A DNA stretch of 64,000 nucleotides from Adiantum capillus-veneris (Eukaryota > Streptophyta > Polypodiopsida > Polypodiales > Pteridaceae). The stretch is from NCBI GenBank assembly GCA_014529385.2, contig CM043960.1:24060396-24124395 (forward strand), given 5' to 3'. Numbering within the stretch: the stretch's first letter is position 1; every line of letters begins with the position of its first letter. The notes under the pieces were generated by a model that saw nothing but the letters and a program-made list of their open reading frames with translations, made no database searches and had not been told where the DNA came from. A program made the position numbers and the translations under genes. This document shows, one piece after another, positions 10,916 through 21,540 of this stretch.

Positions 10916-12172
10916 TCATACCGTTTGAAATGAGCTCGTCACCCTTTGAAACCAATCGTTCCAGTTGGTAATAGGTGAGGATTTTTGCCAGTAGTTTTCT
11001 ATTACCCTAGGTGCCTCGTCAAGTTTCAAGGGTGGTAAGGTACTCTCCCAGGATCGAGCTTGAAGTGGTTCATCAGGTGATTCTTGAACACTGGGAGGTG
11101 TGGATTCTTTTGTAGCTTCATGGAGGTCCACTACTATAGATGGAGGCTGTGTAGAAGCTTTTACCTCTATGGATGTATTACATGAGGAGCTAGAAGCTTC
11201 ATGGAACTCCCCCCTTCCTGAGCTAGGTGGAATAAATTGGTTTTTCCTTGGAGCCCAAACTAGCTCTGGACTAGGTGTGTAGCATTCTGTGATCTTTCTC
11301 TTCCCACGGTCTGCCATTGTCTTTAGCGTTAAACTGTTTGACTCATATGGGTTTGTTGTCGATAGGGAAGGACACATTTTATGTTTAGGTACCCAAATTT
11401 TCTCATTTCCATCATAGTAGCCTTGGGCTTCTAATAGTTGTTTTGGAATCCATCGTGATTTGGTCTTGACTCTCCTAGGACCTGCTCTTGGTTTTCTGAG
11501 GAAATTTTTTCTTGGAATGGATGGGAGGGTTGAGGTAGTTGGAAGTAAGGCCTTGGGGACCCATTGATATGTACTCTTAGGTCGTGTAGGTTGAGTACTT
11601 GCAATATTAGTGCTTGCTGGAACTACAAGTGTTGAAGTGCTAGGTTCATGGGTAGCCGGCAAAGACGAGTTAACCACCTTGTCTTGTGAATGTTGGATAT
11701 CCTTCAACTTTGCTAGAGTTTGCAACGTAGGTGACTTTGCTTGAATGATAGGGGTTAGAGTCGGTGGTCGTGTCGTGACACTACCAGTATCCCAATCAAT
11801 AGTGCATTTGGTTTCCAACATCCACGTGCGTCCCAGGTTTACGTTGCCTTCCATATCTCCCGCGGGCATGACTAGAAACCTCTGCACTATGCTTCCATTG
11901 TCATAGACAACAGGGGTCTGAAGGACTCCAAGAATAGCAGTTTTCTTTTTATTAATTCCCTTGACTTGCATCGTACTCGGGGATAGGGTCGGTTTCCCTA
12001 ATTGACACCAAACTCCATAGGATAACAAATTGTGTTTAGCTCCCGTATCTAATAAGGCATTGTATAGTACTTTCCCATAGGGGCTATTTAGCTCAATTGG
12101 GTATCGTAGGGGTGGCTCAGATTCTAATGAGTCGTCATCTGTGTCCTCGAAAAATGCTTGCGTGATTCCCAT
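10916..12172 (-). CDS. Second retropepsin-like ORF of element A, in frame with integrase (ORF2)
   Basis: 418 codons. Residues 30-130 have the layout of a retropepsin: the hydrophobic strand LYNALLDTGAKHNLLSYGVW (catalytic-type D42-T-G-A), a flap-like VKGINKK near residue 70, and the C-terminal LGRTWML motif (113-119) followed by CTIDW. The rest is basic and Ser/Thr/Pro-rich, with four W-[VIA]-P-[KR] motifs at W204, W241, W260 and W306. The frame is continuous with the integrase C-terminus at 12212. The two are separated only by one TGA and 13 codons rich in Arg/Gln/Lys, so the ancestral product was probably a PR-RT-RH-IN-PR-like polyprotein. The normal protease lies upstream of RT. The fold is inferred from motifs; activity is unknown. 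Confidence 0.7.
   Translation of the reverse strand: MGITQAFFEDTDDDSLESEPPLRYPIELNSPYGKVLYNALLDTGAKHNLLSYGVWCQLGKPTLSPSTMQVKGINKKKTAILGVLQTPVVYDNGSIVQRFLVMPAGDMEGNVNLGRTWMLETKCTIDWDTGSVTTRPPTLTPIIQAKSPTLQTLAKLKDIQHSQDKVVNSSLPATHEPSTSTLVVPASTNIASTQPTRPKSTYQWVPKALLPTTSTLPSIPRKNFLRKPRAGPRRVKTKSRWIPKQLLEAQGYYDGNEKIWVPKHKMCPSLSTTNPYESNSLTLKTMADRGKRKITECYTPSPELVWAPRKNQFIPPSSGRGEFHEASSSSCNTSIEVKASTQPPSIVVDLHEATKESTPPSVQESPDEPLQARSWESTLPPLKLDEAPRVIENYWQKSSPITNWNDWFQRVTSSFQTV
11209..11219 (-). promoter_or_regulatory. Internal polypurine tract inside ORF2 (PPT3)
   Basis: A third exact copy of AGGAAGGGGGG (minus strand), here encoding part of SSGRGEF in ORF2. Confidence 0.4.
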
Positions 12173-12211
12173 ATTAGCCTCTCGTTGGCGTTTAAGATGT
12201 TGTTGTCGTTC

Positions 12212-13284
12212 TCAAGCCTCAACTCTTGCTTGGATTTTTCTAAGCTTTGCTTGTTCCTTGGCAGCCTTCTTTTGATGGATGGCTTGCAACTCTTCCTGGC
12301 TTAGAGGATCATAATATCTTTTGAATTTACTCCCATTAAGGAATCCAATGGTTTCAACTCCATCTAGAGTCTCCACACGAATGGTACCTTGCGGGGTAAT
12401 TTCACACACTCGATATGGTCCCTTACCAACGTATTTCAATTTCTTCTTTTCATTACGTACCCCATACATAAGAACTTTATCACCAACCTTGATGTCTTTA
12501 TCCTTTAAATGGCTATCAAACCACTTCTTTCTCCTATCCTTCTCCACTAGAGCATTTCGCACAGCTAATTGCCTTTCTTCATCTAGCCTTTCTAGGATAT
12601 ATAATCGCTCCACTAAGGGGTTACCATCCCAACCTTCTTGAGAAGTTACTCAAAGACTAGGAATGACAAACTCCCATGGCATAACTGCTTCTTGGCCATA
12701 CACCATCTTAAACGGTGTGCAATTAATAGCAACTTTATACGCAGTACGATAAGCCCATAAAGCTTATGTAAGCTTTAGGTCCCAATTAGTGCGATGAGCC
12801 TCAACTGTCTTTGTCAAAATGGAGATGAGAGTTTTGTTGGTACTCTCAGCTTGGCCATTTGCTTGGGGATAATAGGGTGTAGACTTGTGGTGAGATATCA
12901 TGAAGTTTGATGTGAGTTCTTTTATTACTTCATTTATAAAATGAGTTCCATTGTCACTCACAAGTTCAAAGGGACATCCAAAACGTGTGATAATGTTCTC
13001 AAAGAGGAACTTAGCTGTTGTTTTTGCATCCACCTTTCGTGTTGCTTTTGCTTCATCCCATTTGGTTACATAGCCACAATGATATATCGTGATTGCGTGT
13101 TACGTGCAGCCGGACTAATCGGTCCTACAAAGTCTAAGCCCCACTTTTCAAACGGTTGGGTTACCTTGATGGGATGTAGAGGCATCCTATCCCCTCCTTG
13201 TGGCTTCTTGAAGCGTTGGCATTCATCACATCCCGTTGCAAAAAGTGATGCATCCTTAAACAAAGTGGGCCACCAATAGCCTGA
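12212..13284 (-). pseudogene. Element A integrase
   Basis: Pieces in order are: the CDEC part of the HHCC zinc finger and first catalytic Asp (KWGLDFVGPI) at 13066-13263; the second Asp and Glu (VSDNGTHF, then NGQAESTNKTL) at 12764-13033; and the C-terminal domain with a GPY-type motif (GKGPYRV) and a Lys/Gln-rich tail at 12212-12613. The His pair of the zinc finger (AHMGVAGGH) lies in the preceding ORF at 13285. Stops and frameshifts separate the pieces, so no full enzyme is encoded. There is no chromodomain. The tail runs on in frame through one TGA into the retropepsin-like ORF2. Confidence 0.9.
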
Positions 13285-13992
13285 CTATAAGATCTTTCGG
13301 GAAGTCAAATTTCCTAAAAAGTGACCACCAGCTACGCCCATGTGTGCCTCTTGTAGAATATATAAATACTCATCCTCGCGGGCACAACGTCTAAGAACAT
13401 CATCTTTTCCTCTCTTATAGAGAGTTCCCGCCAGTAAACAATAGGGTTCGCATTCCTTGATTAATTTTGGAGCTATATCTTTTCGCAACTCTTTGGGTGG
13501 AAAACTATTAACTAAGAAGTTAACAATCTTTTCACTCCATTCAGGCATTGTCTCAACAATGAACAAAGGAGTATCAGGAAATTCATCATCAACCCCTGTA
13601 GGAGCTTCGCCATTAGGGATATGAGATAAATGATCCGCCATGACATGGTTCCTCCCAGGCCTCACAACAACGGTGAAGTCAAACTCAAGAAGAATTAACA
13701 ACCATCGTGTAATTCGACCTGTGGAACACGTCTTGTTTACCAAATATAGCAATGCTTGATGATCAACATAAAACACAAACTTGGTAGCAAGAAGGTAATA
13801 GCGAAATTTCTTTACTGCGTAAATCATAGCTAGACCTTCATGCTCTGTAGTAGTGTAGTTCATCTCGGCATCATTTAATTGGCGACTTGCAAAGCTAATA
13901 TGGTAGTCCAATTTATGTTCTCCTGGTTGAGTTAGAACACACCCAATAGCAAAATTTGATGCATCAATATGCACATGAAAGGTACATTCCAA
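13285..13992 (-). pseudogene. Element A RNase H and integrase zinc-finger start
   Basis: 235 codons. RNase H starts with VHIDASNFAIGCVLTQ (catalytic Asp) and continues with TTTEHEGLAMIYAVKKFRYY (catalytic Glu) and FYVDHQALLYLVNK. A linker leads into the integrase N-terminus (LQEAHMGVAGGHFLGN, two His of HHCC). A single-domain RNase H is seen; there is no archaeal-type second copy. The frame ends at a stop within the zinc finger. Confidence 0.9.
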
Positions 13993-14000
13993 TCAGGTGT

Positions 14001-14627
14001 TCACAGGATTGGAGCACTTGTTAGGGCCTTCTTTAATAACTCATAAGATTGATGACATTCGTCCGTCCAGTGAAACTTGATAAGAAGCTTGTACAATGGA
14101 CGCGCTATCTCGGCAAAGTTTAAAATAAACCTTCGATAATAACCAACATGGCCCATAAATCTTTGAACTCCTTTATAGTTCGTAGGTGGTGGCAAACCGG
14201 CAATGGCTTTAATCTTACTCTCATCTATGGATATCCCATTCTCCGACACTATATGCCCTAGAATGACTCCATGCTTAACCCACAATTGGCATTTGAAAGG
14301 GTTCAATGAGATGCGATAAAATCTGCACCTTTCAAATATTTTTCGTAGATATAACAAATGCTTCTCCCAAGAAGAATAAACACAAAGGTCGTCTAGGAAA
14401 GCTTCACAAAACTCCCTTAGAAATTCTTTAAACGCGGTGTTTATTAATCGTTGGAATGTAGCAGGGGCATTTGTTAAGCCAAAAGCCATAACACGAAATG
14501 CAAACACTCCAAACTCTGTGATAAAAGCAGTTTTAGCTTGGTCGTCTAATGCAATTGTGATTTGATTGTAACCAGAGTACCCATCTAAAAAGCTATAAGC
14601 TTCCTTGCCCGCAACTCTTTCAAGCAC
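14001..14627 (-). pseudogene. Element A reverse transcriptase, central part
   Basis: 208 codons with canonical Ty3/gypsy RT blocks: FLDGYSGYNQI, FGLTNAPATFQRL and the active site EAFLDDLCVYS. The active-site box is FLDD in place of the usual Y[IVM]DD. Next come LGHIVSENGISIDESKI and the connection region (QRFMGHVGYYRRF). It is separated from the first RT block (in 14631-17018) by a stop at about 14630, and from RNase H by a stop or frameshift at about 14000. Confidence 0.92.
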
Positions 14628-14630
14628 ATG

Positions 14631-17018
14631 TTATGAATATAGCAAGGGATAATGATCTCTCCTAGTAGCTGCATTAACTTTCTTGAGGTCCACGCACACT
14701 CTTAGTTTACCATTTTTTTTTGGCACAATGACTATTGGAGAAACCCATTCTGAGTGCTCAATAGGGTATATGAATCCACATTGGATAAGTTTTTCAATCT
14801 CCTCTTGTACAATTTTGGCGTACTTAGGATTCATTGGATAGGGTCGTTGCTGGACGGGTTTAGCAGTGTTGATCATGGGAATTGTATGTTGCACCACAGA
14901 AGGTGGAACGCCCTTCATGTCATGATATGTCCAAGCAAAGATATCCTTGTATTCCTTGAGGAGCTCCTTAAGTACAGCCTCTTCAGTTTCGGTAAGGTCT
15001 TGAGCAATAAAGACTGGTTTAGACTCCTCACCTGGTTCTGCTAATTCTATCTCTTTAACTACCGTTGGACCATCATAGACTCCACTACTTCCATTGGTAG
15101 GTATTCGTTGGGCTTTGGCATACACAACCTTTCGCTCTCCCGTGGTATAAGATTTAAAATGTTCAGGAGCCGTATGTAAGTCAGTAGGCTCTTGTCCTAA
15201 CGGAGACCTTTCTTTTAGTTCTGCCACCTTTTGTTGTTGTGCTAACTCTCGGTTTTGACGTCTTCTTATAGTTCGACTCAATTTCGGCTCTGTAACCTCC
15301 AATTGAGCGAGGTCAATGGGTCGCGGGCTGCACCACATGACACTCTGGAGATGTTCACCCCAATTGTCTACTAGCTTTCGATGACCATCACATGCCCCTA
15401 GATAGCTAAGCCATTCTGCAGTAGATCTTTCCTTGTTTATCCTAGCTCTCACATTTGCTCGATATCGTCGTCTCTTATATGACCTTTGTTTCTTGTTAAG
15501 GTTTTGATTTTGGTAAATGTTTGAACTCGACTCGCCTGATAGGTCTTCGCTTGTATCTTCTTCACTCTCATATAAAGTACCATAGATGGTCGTACTAGGC
15601 CTTGAGTGTTCAGTTTCTATACTTGGTTCACTCGATGTTTCCTCAGGTTCTGAATCCATTTCTCCTTGAGATTCTGTTTTTGATGTGTATTGGCCTGAAG
15701 CCTTTGAGGAATCATCGGTTTCACTCTCAGGTAGGTGTGCCTCTTTCTTATCATCGGATGTTACATGCGCTACACCTAACATGTTTACTGGTGCAATGTG
15801 TGGTACCTCTTCCCCATCTGGTGTTACCCAGGTTGTTCCTCTAGCTCCCCATGTATCTATAGTTGCCGCTAGGTGCACCCAATCGACATTGTCTGACTCA
15901 GCCATTCCGGGTAGGATATCCATATAAGGAGAGTTCTCCCCAATATCCGTGTCTTCGTTACACGTGTAACAATACTGTAATGGATCCGAGTGAATTGTTG
16001 TGTTTGATCGATTATCAATGATGAATTTATCTCCTAGAGGATGCGTTCGACCACTTAAAAGATCAACTCGAATGACAGAGTCTTGGAACTGTAAGTAGAC
16101 GTGGTTTTTGGACCAGTCATGCACCATTTTTTCTTCCCTCATGAATGGACACTCTAAGATCATCTCAAATGACATAGGATGCTTGGAAAAATCCATAACA
16201 ATGAAAGTCTGCCTTACCTTGTGTCCCAAGACCTTGATTCTGAGATCCTTTAGCATTCCAATAGGCGTAACAATAGATCCATTAGCCATTTTTACCACTA
16301 TGCTTGTGGCTTCAAGGTGAGGTCGCCCCATAGACTCCCAACAACTCTTTGTCACCATGCTGACTCCCGCACCACCGTCAAGGACCCCCTTTACAGTTAA
16401 TCCTTTAGTAGTGATTGGTAGAGTAGCATTAGATTCATCACCTTCAAAGTATTGCCCCAACTTGTTAACGGGTACTTCAATGACAGATTCATGTCTCGCT
16501 AGGTCAGATGGTGGTGCTAAATGTTCCTCATCATTCATTACCGAGTCAGGTTTGTTCATATGTGCAAACTGTGGTAATCCGGCCTGTAATTCTCCATTGA
16601 GGAAGGCTCGAAGAGCTGAGACTAGCTCGGGGTCTTTATATAGTTTGGACATGATGGTGGTTCTAACTTCTGAAGACATGAAATCCATCAATTTGGCAAC
16701 ATTTAATGGCATCTTGTGGGACGTAGGACCCTGACAAGAGAATGGTGAAGATGGAATCTCCACTTCCTCAAGGGGGTCGGGCATTCCCTCACCAAACATT
16801 CTCTCTAGTAGGAAAGGTGTGTGTCCCCTTTCAGATGTCCTACCCTCACTCTCTTCTCGAATGATACTGGGTATAGCTAACAGCCTATAGTTCTTGTGAG
16901 GTTGAACTTGTGTGGGAAACATTGTGTCCGACATCTGGATATGTTTGGGTTCAGGTTCTAATGTTCGTTGAGTTTCTTCCACCAAACCCCTCAGTTGTTG
17001 GACTCGTTCAATTTCCAC
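14631..17018 (-). pseudogene. Element A pol N-terminus: protease, linker, RT start
   Basis: 795 codons. Residues 207-300 are the first retropepsin: GVLDGGAGVSMVT, with Asp214 in a DGGAG box, then the C-terminal motif MILECPFM in place of the common ILGRPFM. A long acidic, low-complexity linker follows (about 380-640, rich in Ser/Glu/Thr). The RT thumb-proximal start comes last (DIFAWTYHDMKGVPP, then WVSPIVIVPKKNGKLRVCVD), and the frame stops near 14631. The frame is also open upstream of the nominal first codon, which is GTG, so the real pol start is not defined. DGGA boxes are seen in some plant gypsy proteases, so the protease may be normal for its clade. Confidence 0.88.
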
Positions 17019-17339
17019 TGTTGGGTTTGGATAGGTTCCAATCTTTCTCTTGCAATCCTCATTTTTTGCCTCTCGTGGCTTATCTTGGGGGTTCGCAACT
17101 GGGTGGTTTAACTTTGAATACTCTTTTGGTGTTCATCGTAATTCCCTCTCGTGATCCTCCTCACTGGCTTTTTCCTTTGTAGTAATAGTTTTGGTCTACG
17201 TGGTCTCTATCGAATCTGAGTCATCCTCAGGGTCATTCATATACACGGGATCCTCTCCTGTCCCTATGTTAGTCTTTGAACTAGGTTTTGAGCTAGAAGC
17301 ATTAAGGGATTTCTTTCTTCGTGTTTTCTTCTTTCTCGC

Positions 17340-18284
17340 TCAGCCAATGGATGCAGCATCTCTCTCTTCGAGGATGTAATTTTGCTTTTGGAGCATCGAC
17401 CGTGTGAGTGCATTCACTGGTGCTATGTTTATAGTTGGTGGTGTCCCATCAACAATCTCTATTATGTTCAATGGTGTGAGTTTCGGTGCGTTTGGACTGT
17501 TAGGACACTGTGCGATCAAATGATCTATGCCACAATGATTACAAGTGAGTATTGGCATTGCCAATGCACTCCCTTGACTTGTTTGCATTAGTGCGGCATT
17601 CTTTTGCATTCTAATGGGGCACTCAGCTACTCGATGTGGTCCACCACATTCGTAGCACTGAAGAGGTGGTCTCCTGGCAAAACTATTAATGTTTTGGCCT
17701 CTTGCTGCTAGCGCAGTAGCTTGATATACCGGTTTGATTTGTCCCCAATGGTCTTCCATATAGTACATGGGACACTCCTCAAGCATGTCGACTCCATAGG
17801 TGATACTAGAGTCTATGTCCTCTTCGTAATCTACATAAGTACTAGATGACTCGCAACCTATTTGGTTCATAGGTGTAACTCTTGGATGAGGGGGTTGCGG
17901 TCCTAGCACTGGAGGTGGCAACAGTGTGGTTTGGATCACATTTTGGGTTCTAGGGACCATGTGCTGTAATGGCAATTGTTGCTCCATGGGTGGGGTAGGC
18001 ATCAATGCAGGAACTCGAGGTGAGTCTGCCCAAGCTATAGGCGGTCTATTTTCCATGATGCGTTTAAGAATTAGGCAATCCTTCGCTTGATGGCTATACC
18101 TACCACACGCGTTACAAGTCCCGTTAAACTTTACTCTGAAAGTAGGGCATTCACTCGTAGTATGTGGGCCCAAGCAAATTGAGCACCATTGTTGCTCCCT
18201 TCTTGGATACATATGAGTGTTTTGTGGAGCACGATTACCCCTAAGGCTTTCTTGGATGGCCTTGGTGAGATTTGCCAAAGTCAT
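17340..18284 (-). pseudogene. Element A gag C-terminus with zinc knuckles
   Basis: 314 codons homologous to the end of the intact gag of element E. Four Cys/His boxes are visible: CSICLGPHTTSEC, CNACGRYSHQAKDC, CYECGGPHRVAEC and CNHCGIDHLIAQC. Three have CX2CX3HX4C spacing, one residue shorter than the usual CX2CX4HX4C, which the second box has. E breaks off at the last box, so A shows the longer ancestral C-terminus. Role: nucleocapsid and RNA binding. Confidence 0.88.
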
Positions 18285-18296
18285 TTCAGATATCGT

Positions 18297-20506
18297 TTAC
18301 TCTTTCACGATTGGCTTTATCTTCATTGGATCATGCCCTGATGCTTGCGAGCTACTAGACTTCGGCTCGGCAGACACTCTTTCTCCTGCAATCATCAAAT
18401 TATCCTCCAATTGGATTGCATTCATGGTGACTGCTTCCCAAGTAGTGATACCTCTAATGACTAGGCCATTATAAATACTTTCATGTCGTAGTCCCCTAAT
18501 GAATCTATCGAGCAATTGGTTGTTGTTGAATTGCTCGTTTGGATTGCATCGAGAATTCAAATTCTTTAGGCGACTAATGAAGTCTCTCACGGATTCACCT
18601 TCTTCTCGTTGGGCTTTTTGGAGCTAAGAGGCTACACCCCAAAGTACTCCCTCTCGTATGTATTCTTTTAAGAACAGTCTCCTAAGAGTAGAGTAGATCG
18701 TTTTCTCTTCTACTCTTAAGGTTCTATACCGATCTCCAGCCTTTCCGCTTAGGGTCAAACTCAAAGCCTTACACTTATGTAGCTCATTGTGCTCTTCCAA
18801 GGAATCGCACACATGTTCAAAGACTTCCATATGCTTTCTAGCATCTCCGTCTCCACTGAATTTCTGTGTGAGCTTAGCTACTTGAACTGCCTTGCTCCTA
18901 GGCTCTCTATCCGGTGCACTACGCACGCATGTTTTCCGCAATAGAGCGACCGATAGTTTGAGCAAATGCTGCAAAATCTCCTATTTGAGCAGGTATAATG
19001 GGTGTATGTGCTCCTGGAACCACATGTTGAGATGGGAGTTGGCCTTGGCCTTGGCATACGCGCGGCTCTTGGGTCCCATATTTCGTATGGTGGTGTACGA
19101 GACGGTGGTCCAAAGTTTACAGGCGTGGCCCTAGGCATAGGGGGTGCCTGATATGGCATGTTATTATTAAATGGCATGGCTCCACTTGTATAAGAGCTTG
19201 GATAATTCCATTGTGGATTGTAAGCTCTTGGAATAATCGGAGGTGTAGGAGCTACATGAGGCTGAGGTACGACAGGTGCACATGATTGATACATACATGT
19301 AGGTATAGTTAGCGGCACTGTGCTACTAGGCATCGGCGCAGTGTTAACAAATGAACTCCATGGTGTACTTCTTTTCATGCTCACCACTGGGATATGCATA
19401 GTAGCCGTAGTGTCATTAAGAGAAAGATGAGCTAGATTTGGGAAGGTAAAGCTGCCACTTGTGGGCTCAAATTTTACTAAGGCTCCTGGCGAAACAACAT
19501 ATGGAGGATCAATGGGGCTCATTGAGGGAGTCTCCATTTGTGATAGGGTTGGTTGGTTGGCCTTTCCCGTATCCAAGAATCTCATTAGGCCTGTTGAAGG
19601 CATGTTGATCCCTGTGTTCTGTCTTTCTAACTCGACAATCCTATGGAGGACATCACAGACTTTCTGTTGTTGCTCATCTATGCTAGTAGCACCCGATGTG
19701 GATTGTAGAACATCTAACCAACCCACATGATAGGTGTGTCCTGTGTACCGATCAGTTAAAGCTTCTGCTTGTAGGTCATACTCCCAATTTTTGTTTAGGA
19801 ATATCCCATCTAGGCCTGGCGTGCTGGTGGTTTCCCTCAAAGTGGAAGCATTATTGCTCCCCATCGCTTGCCCCTCCGTGACTGCTACCTTGGGAGCACT
19901 CGGTTGCTCGGCTGGCATGATTGTTGTCATAGGAGCCTTTGCTTTCAGGGCTCGAATTTGTTCTAGCCTTCGTAGGTTCTCAATTTCCCTCTCCCTTGTT
20001 GCTTGCATATAGCGTTCGACCTCTTGTACTTTGGCAAGACTCCTACCATCGGGTAGTAAACCCTCAGAGGGAGATAGTCCTAAAGGATCAGGAGGTGCAG
20101 TGCATGGAACATTCACATGCACACTCTCAAGAAGCATAGGGTCTATTTTAGGCATGAATGACGAATTTACTTCCCCACTCCCTTCATTTATTTCATTAAC
20201 CGCATGTTCGGAGCGAGTAGCTCTACTAAGGGTCTCTTTTAAGCGGCTAAACACGCTGGACCCGCGCCGTGGGCCCATGGCATGCATGTCTTGACTTGAA
20301 CTAGCAGGTTTTGGTGTAGGATACCCCTCCATGACTTCATAGTCAGAGGAAGAATCACTAGATGCGATATGAGGATCTTGGGTCGCGCTACCTTGAGTCT
20401 TGGCCGAAGGTCCAGAACCTAGGGTGGAGGAATAATGGGTTACCGCGTAAATGGAGGCACTACAAATATGCTTGTGCTCTAACACTCGTCCAGAGCGTAG
20501 GTTCAT
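18297..20506 (-). pseudogene. Element A gag, N-terminal and capsid part
   Basis: The start is at the ATG giving MNLRSGRVLEHKHI, matching the MHLRSGRVLEH starts of D and E. A further upstream ATG in the same frame is not conserved. A Pro/Ser-rich N-terminal half is followed by the retrotransposon capsid domain (KAVQVAKLTQKFSGDGDARK, then TLSGKAGDRYRTLR and RRLFLKEYIREGV). It is broken by frameshifts at about 18900-19110 and by stops near 18624 and 18290, relative to E. Confidence 0.88.
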
Positions 20507-20557
20507 ATGACTTGGATCCCCTAGAAGTGTCAGTGAGTGCCCGTGAAGGCTGCTCAC

Positions 20558-20921
20558 CTAGTAATTTTGGGTGTTTTGCAACCCAAGTCTTTTCTTATTT
20601 ATTTATTTTTTGATTTTTTGGAGATACTGCCACACACACTCTAATACTATTTACACAGTACTACAGTAGCTAACAGATCTACAAAACTAACCTTACAGAA
20701 CTAACAGTGAACCTTACAGAACTAACATTCCATAGCTAATACCTTAATTCTAACAGTACATTGCAAAAAAATTGTAACTCCTTCTTTACAGAAAACAAAA
20801 AAGACAGTACAGTGTAACAAAAATCTTCTCCACACAACCACACCTCCCTTCTTCACAAATCCTTCAATTGAAATTGCATCACAAGAAAGCGTAAAGTGCT
20901 TAACTGAGCTTAGTGTAGGGC
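20558..20921 (-). other. Element A leader
   Basis: Non-coding sequence between PBS and gag. It contains repeats of an 'ACAGAACTAAC'-type motif. The corresponding leader in D and E differs and is built of GCAGAAAT repeats. Confidence 0.6.
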
Positions 20922-20922
20922 A

Positions 20923-20942
20923 TTTCCCCAACAACGGCGCCA
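20923..20942 (-). promoter_or_regulatory. Primer-binding site of element A
   Basis: The minus strand reads TGGCGCCGTTGTTGGGGAAA, four bases inside the 5' LTR. It matches the complement of the 3' end of plant tRNA-Asp (TGGCGCCGTTGCCGGGGA) with two mismatches. The tRNA sequence is from general knowledge. Confidence 0.8.
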
Positions 20943-20946
20943 AAAA

Positions 20947-21535
20947 TGTGCGCTCCTTGCCGCACTGTCGAAGCAAAGGACTTGCCGATACACCGTGTGC
21001 GAGCCACAAATGGCTCTAAGCACACAACAAGCCTAAACTAGCAAGCTCAAGAGAGCAAAGGGTGTGTCACTCACCGCTCTACGCTCACCTTCGTGGTGGA
21101 TTCCTCGCCGCGATGAAGAAGAAGCTGCAGTCGTGCCGCGCTCAACCGCTTCGCCACCATCGTTCCTTCGTAATTCTCGATCGCACACACACTCTCCCTC
21201 TCTCTCTCTCTCTCACATACACACACACACACAAGGAGGTGAAGAAGAAGAAGATGGAGATGGAGATGGAGCAAGAGCACTCTTCTATTGCACAAATGAG
21301 AGAATGAGTGAATTTTAGGTCTAGTTGACTTTTATATGAGCTCACCCCATTCACACTTGGGCGCCCATGCTTAGCCAACTAATCCCTTGAATGTCCCAGT
21401 TAGAGTGCGCCTCTCATCGGCGATCACTCTTACCCTTTTCCTATTGGTCCGACAAGCCCGGTACCTGACTCTACCAAATACATAATACACGTCCGTCGTA
21501 GGTGATGGGGTGTCCGTGAGCCGTGAGGGTTAACA
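20947..21535 (-). repeat. Element A 5' LTR
   Basis: 589 bp, beginning TGTGCGCTCC and ending GGTTAACA. Its SSR is at about 21195-21233. The same LTR family occurs at 35745, 38637 and 42530. Confidence 0.93.
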
Positions 21536-21540
21536 TGCAG
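21536..21540. repeat. Target-site duplication TGCAG, right copy (element A)
   Basis: Matches 8270-8274. Confidence 0.95.

Larger units (their letters stand above)
8275..21535 (-). mobile_element. Element A: complete Ty3/gypsy LTR retrotransposon, 13.3 kb
   Basis: Two LTRs (8275-8875 and 20947-21535) begin TGTG and end TTAACA on the plus strand and are flanked by TGCAG on both sides. In the element's own direction (minus strand) the order is 5' LTR, PBS, gag, protease, RT, RNase H, integrase, second retropepsin-like ORF, TATA box, small acidic ORF, about 1.36 kb without ORFs, polypurine tract and 3' LTR. RT and PBS type suggest the non-chromoviral (Athila/Tat) side of Ty3/gypsy. There is no second RNase H and no chromodomain. 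The genes carry stops and frameshifts, so this copy is not functional. It sits in gag of element B. Confidence 0.92.

Noticed and set aside
18878-20613. Plus-strand ORFs inside the gag region of element A
   Set aside because: Shadows of the minus-strand gag frame.
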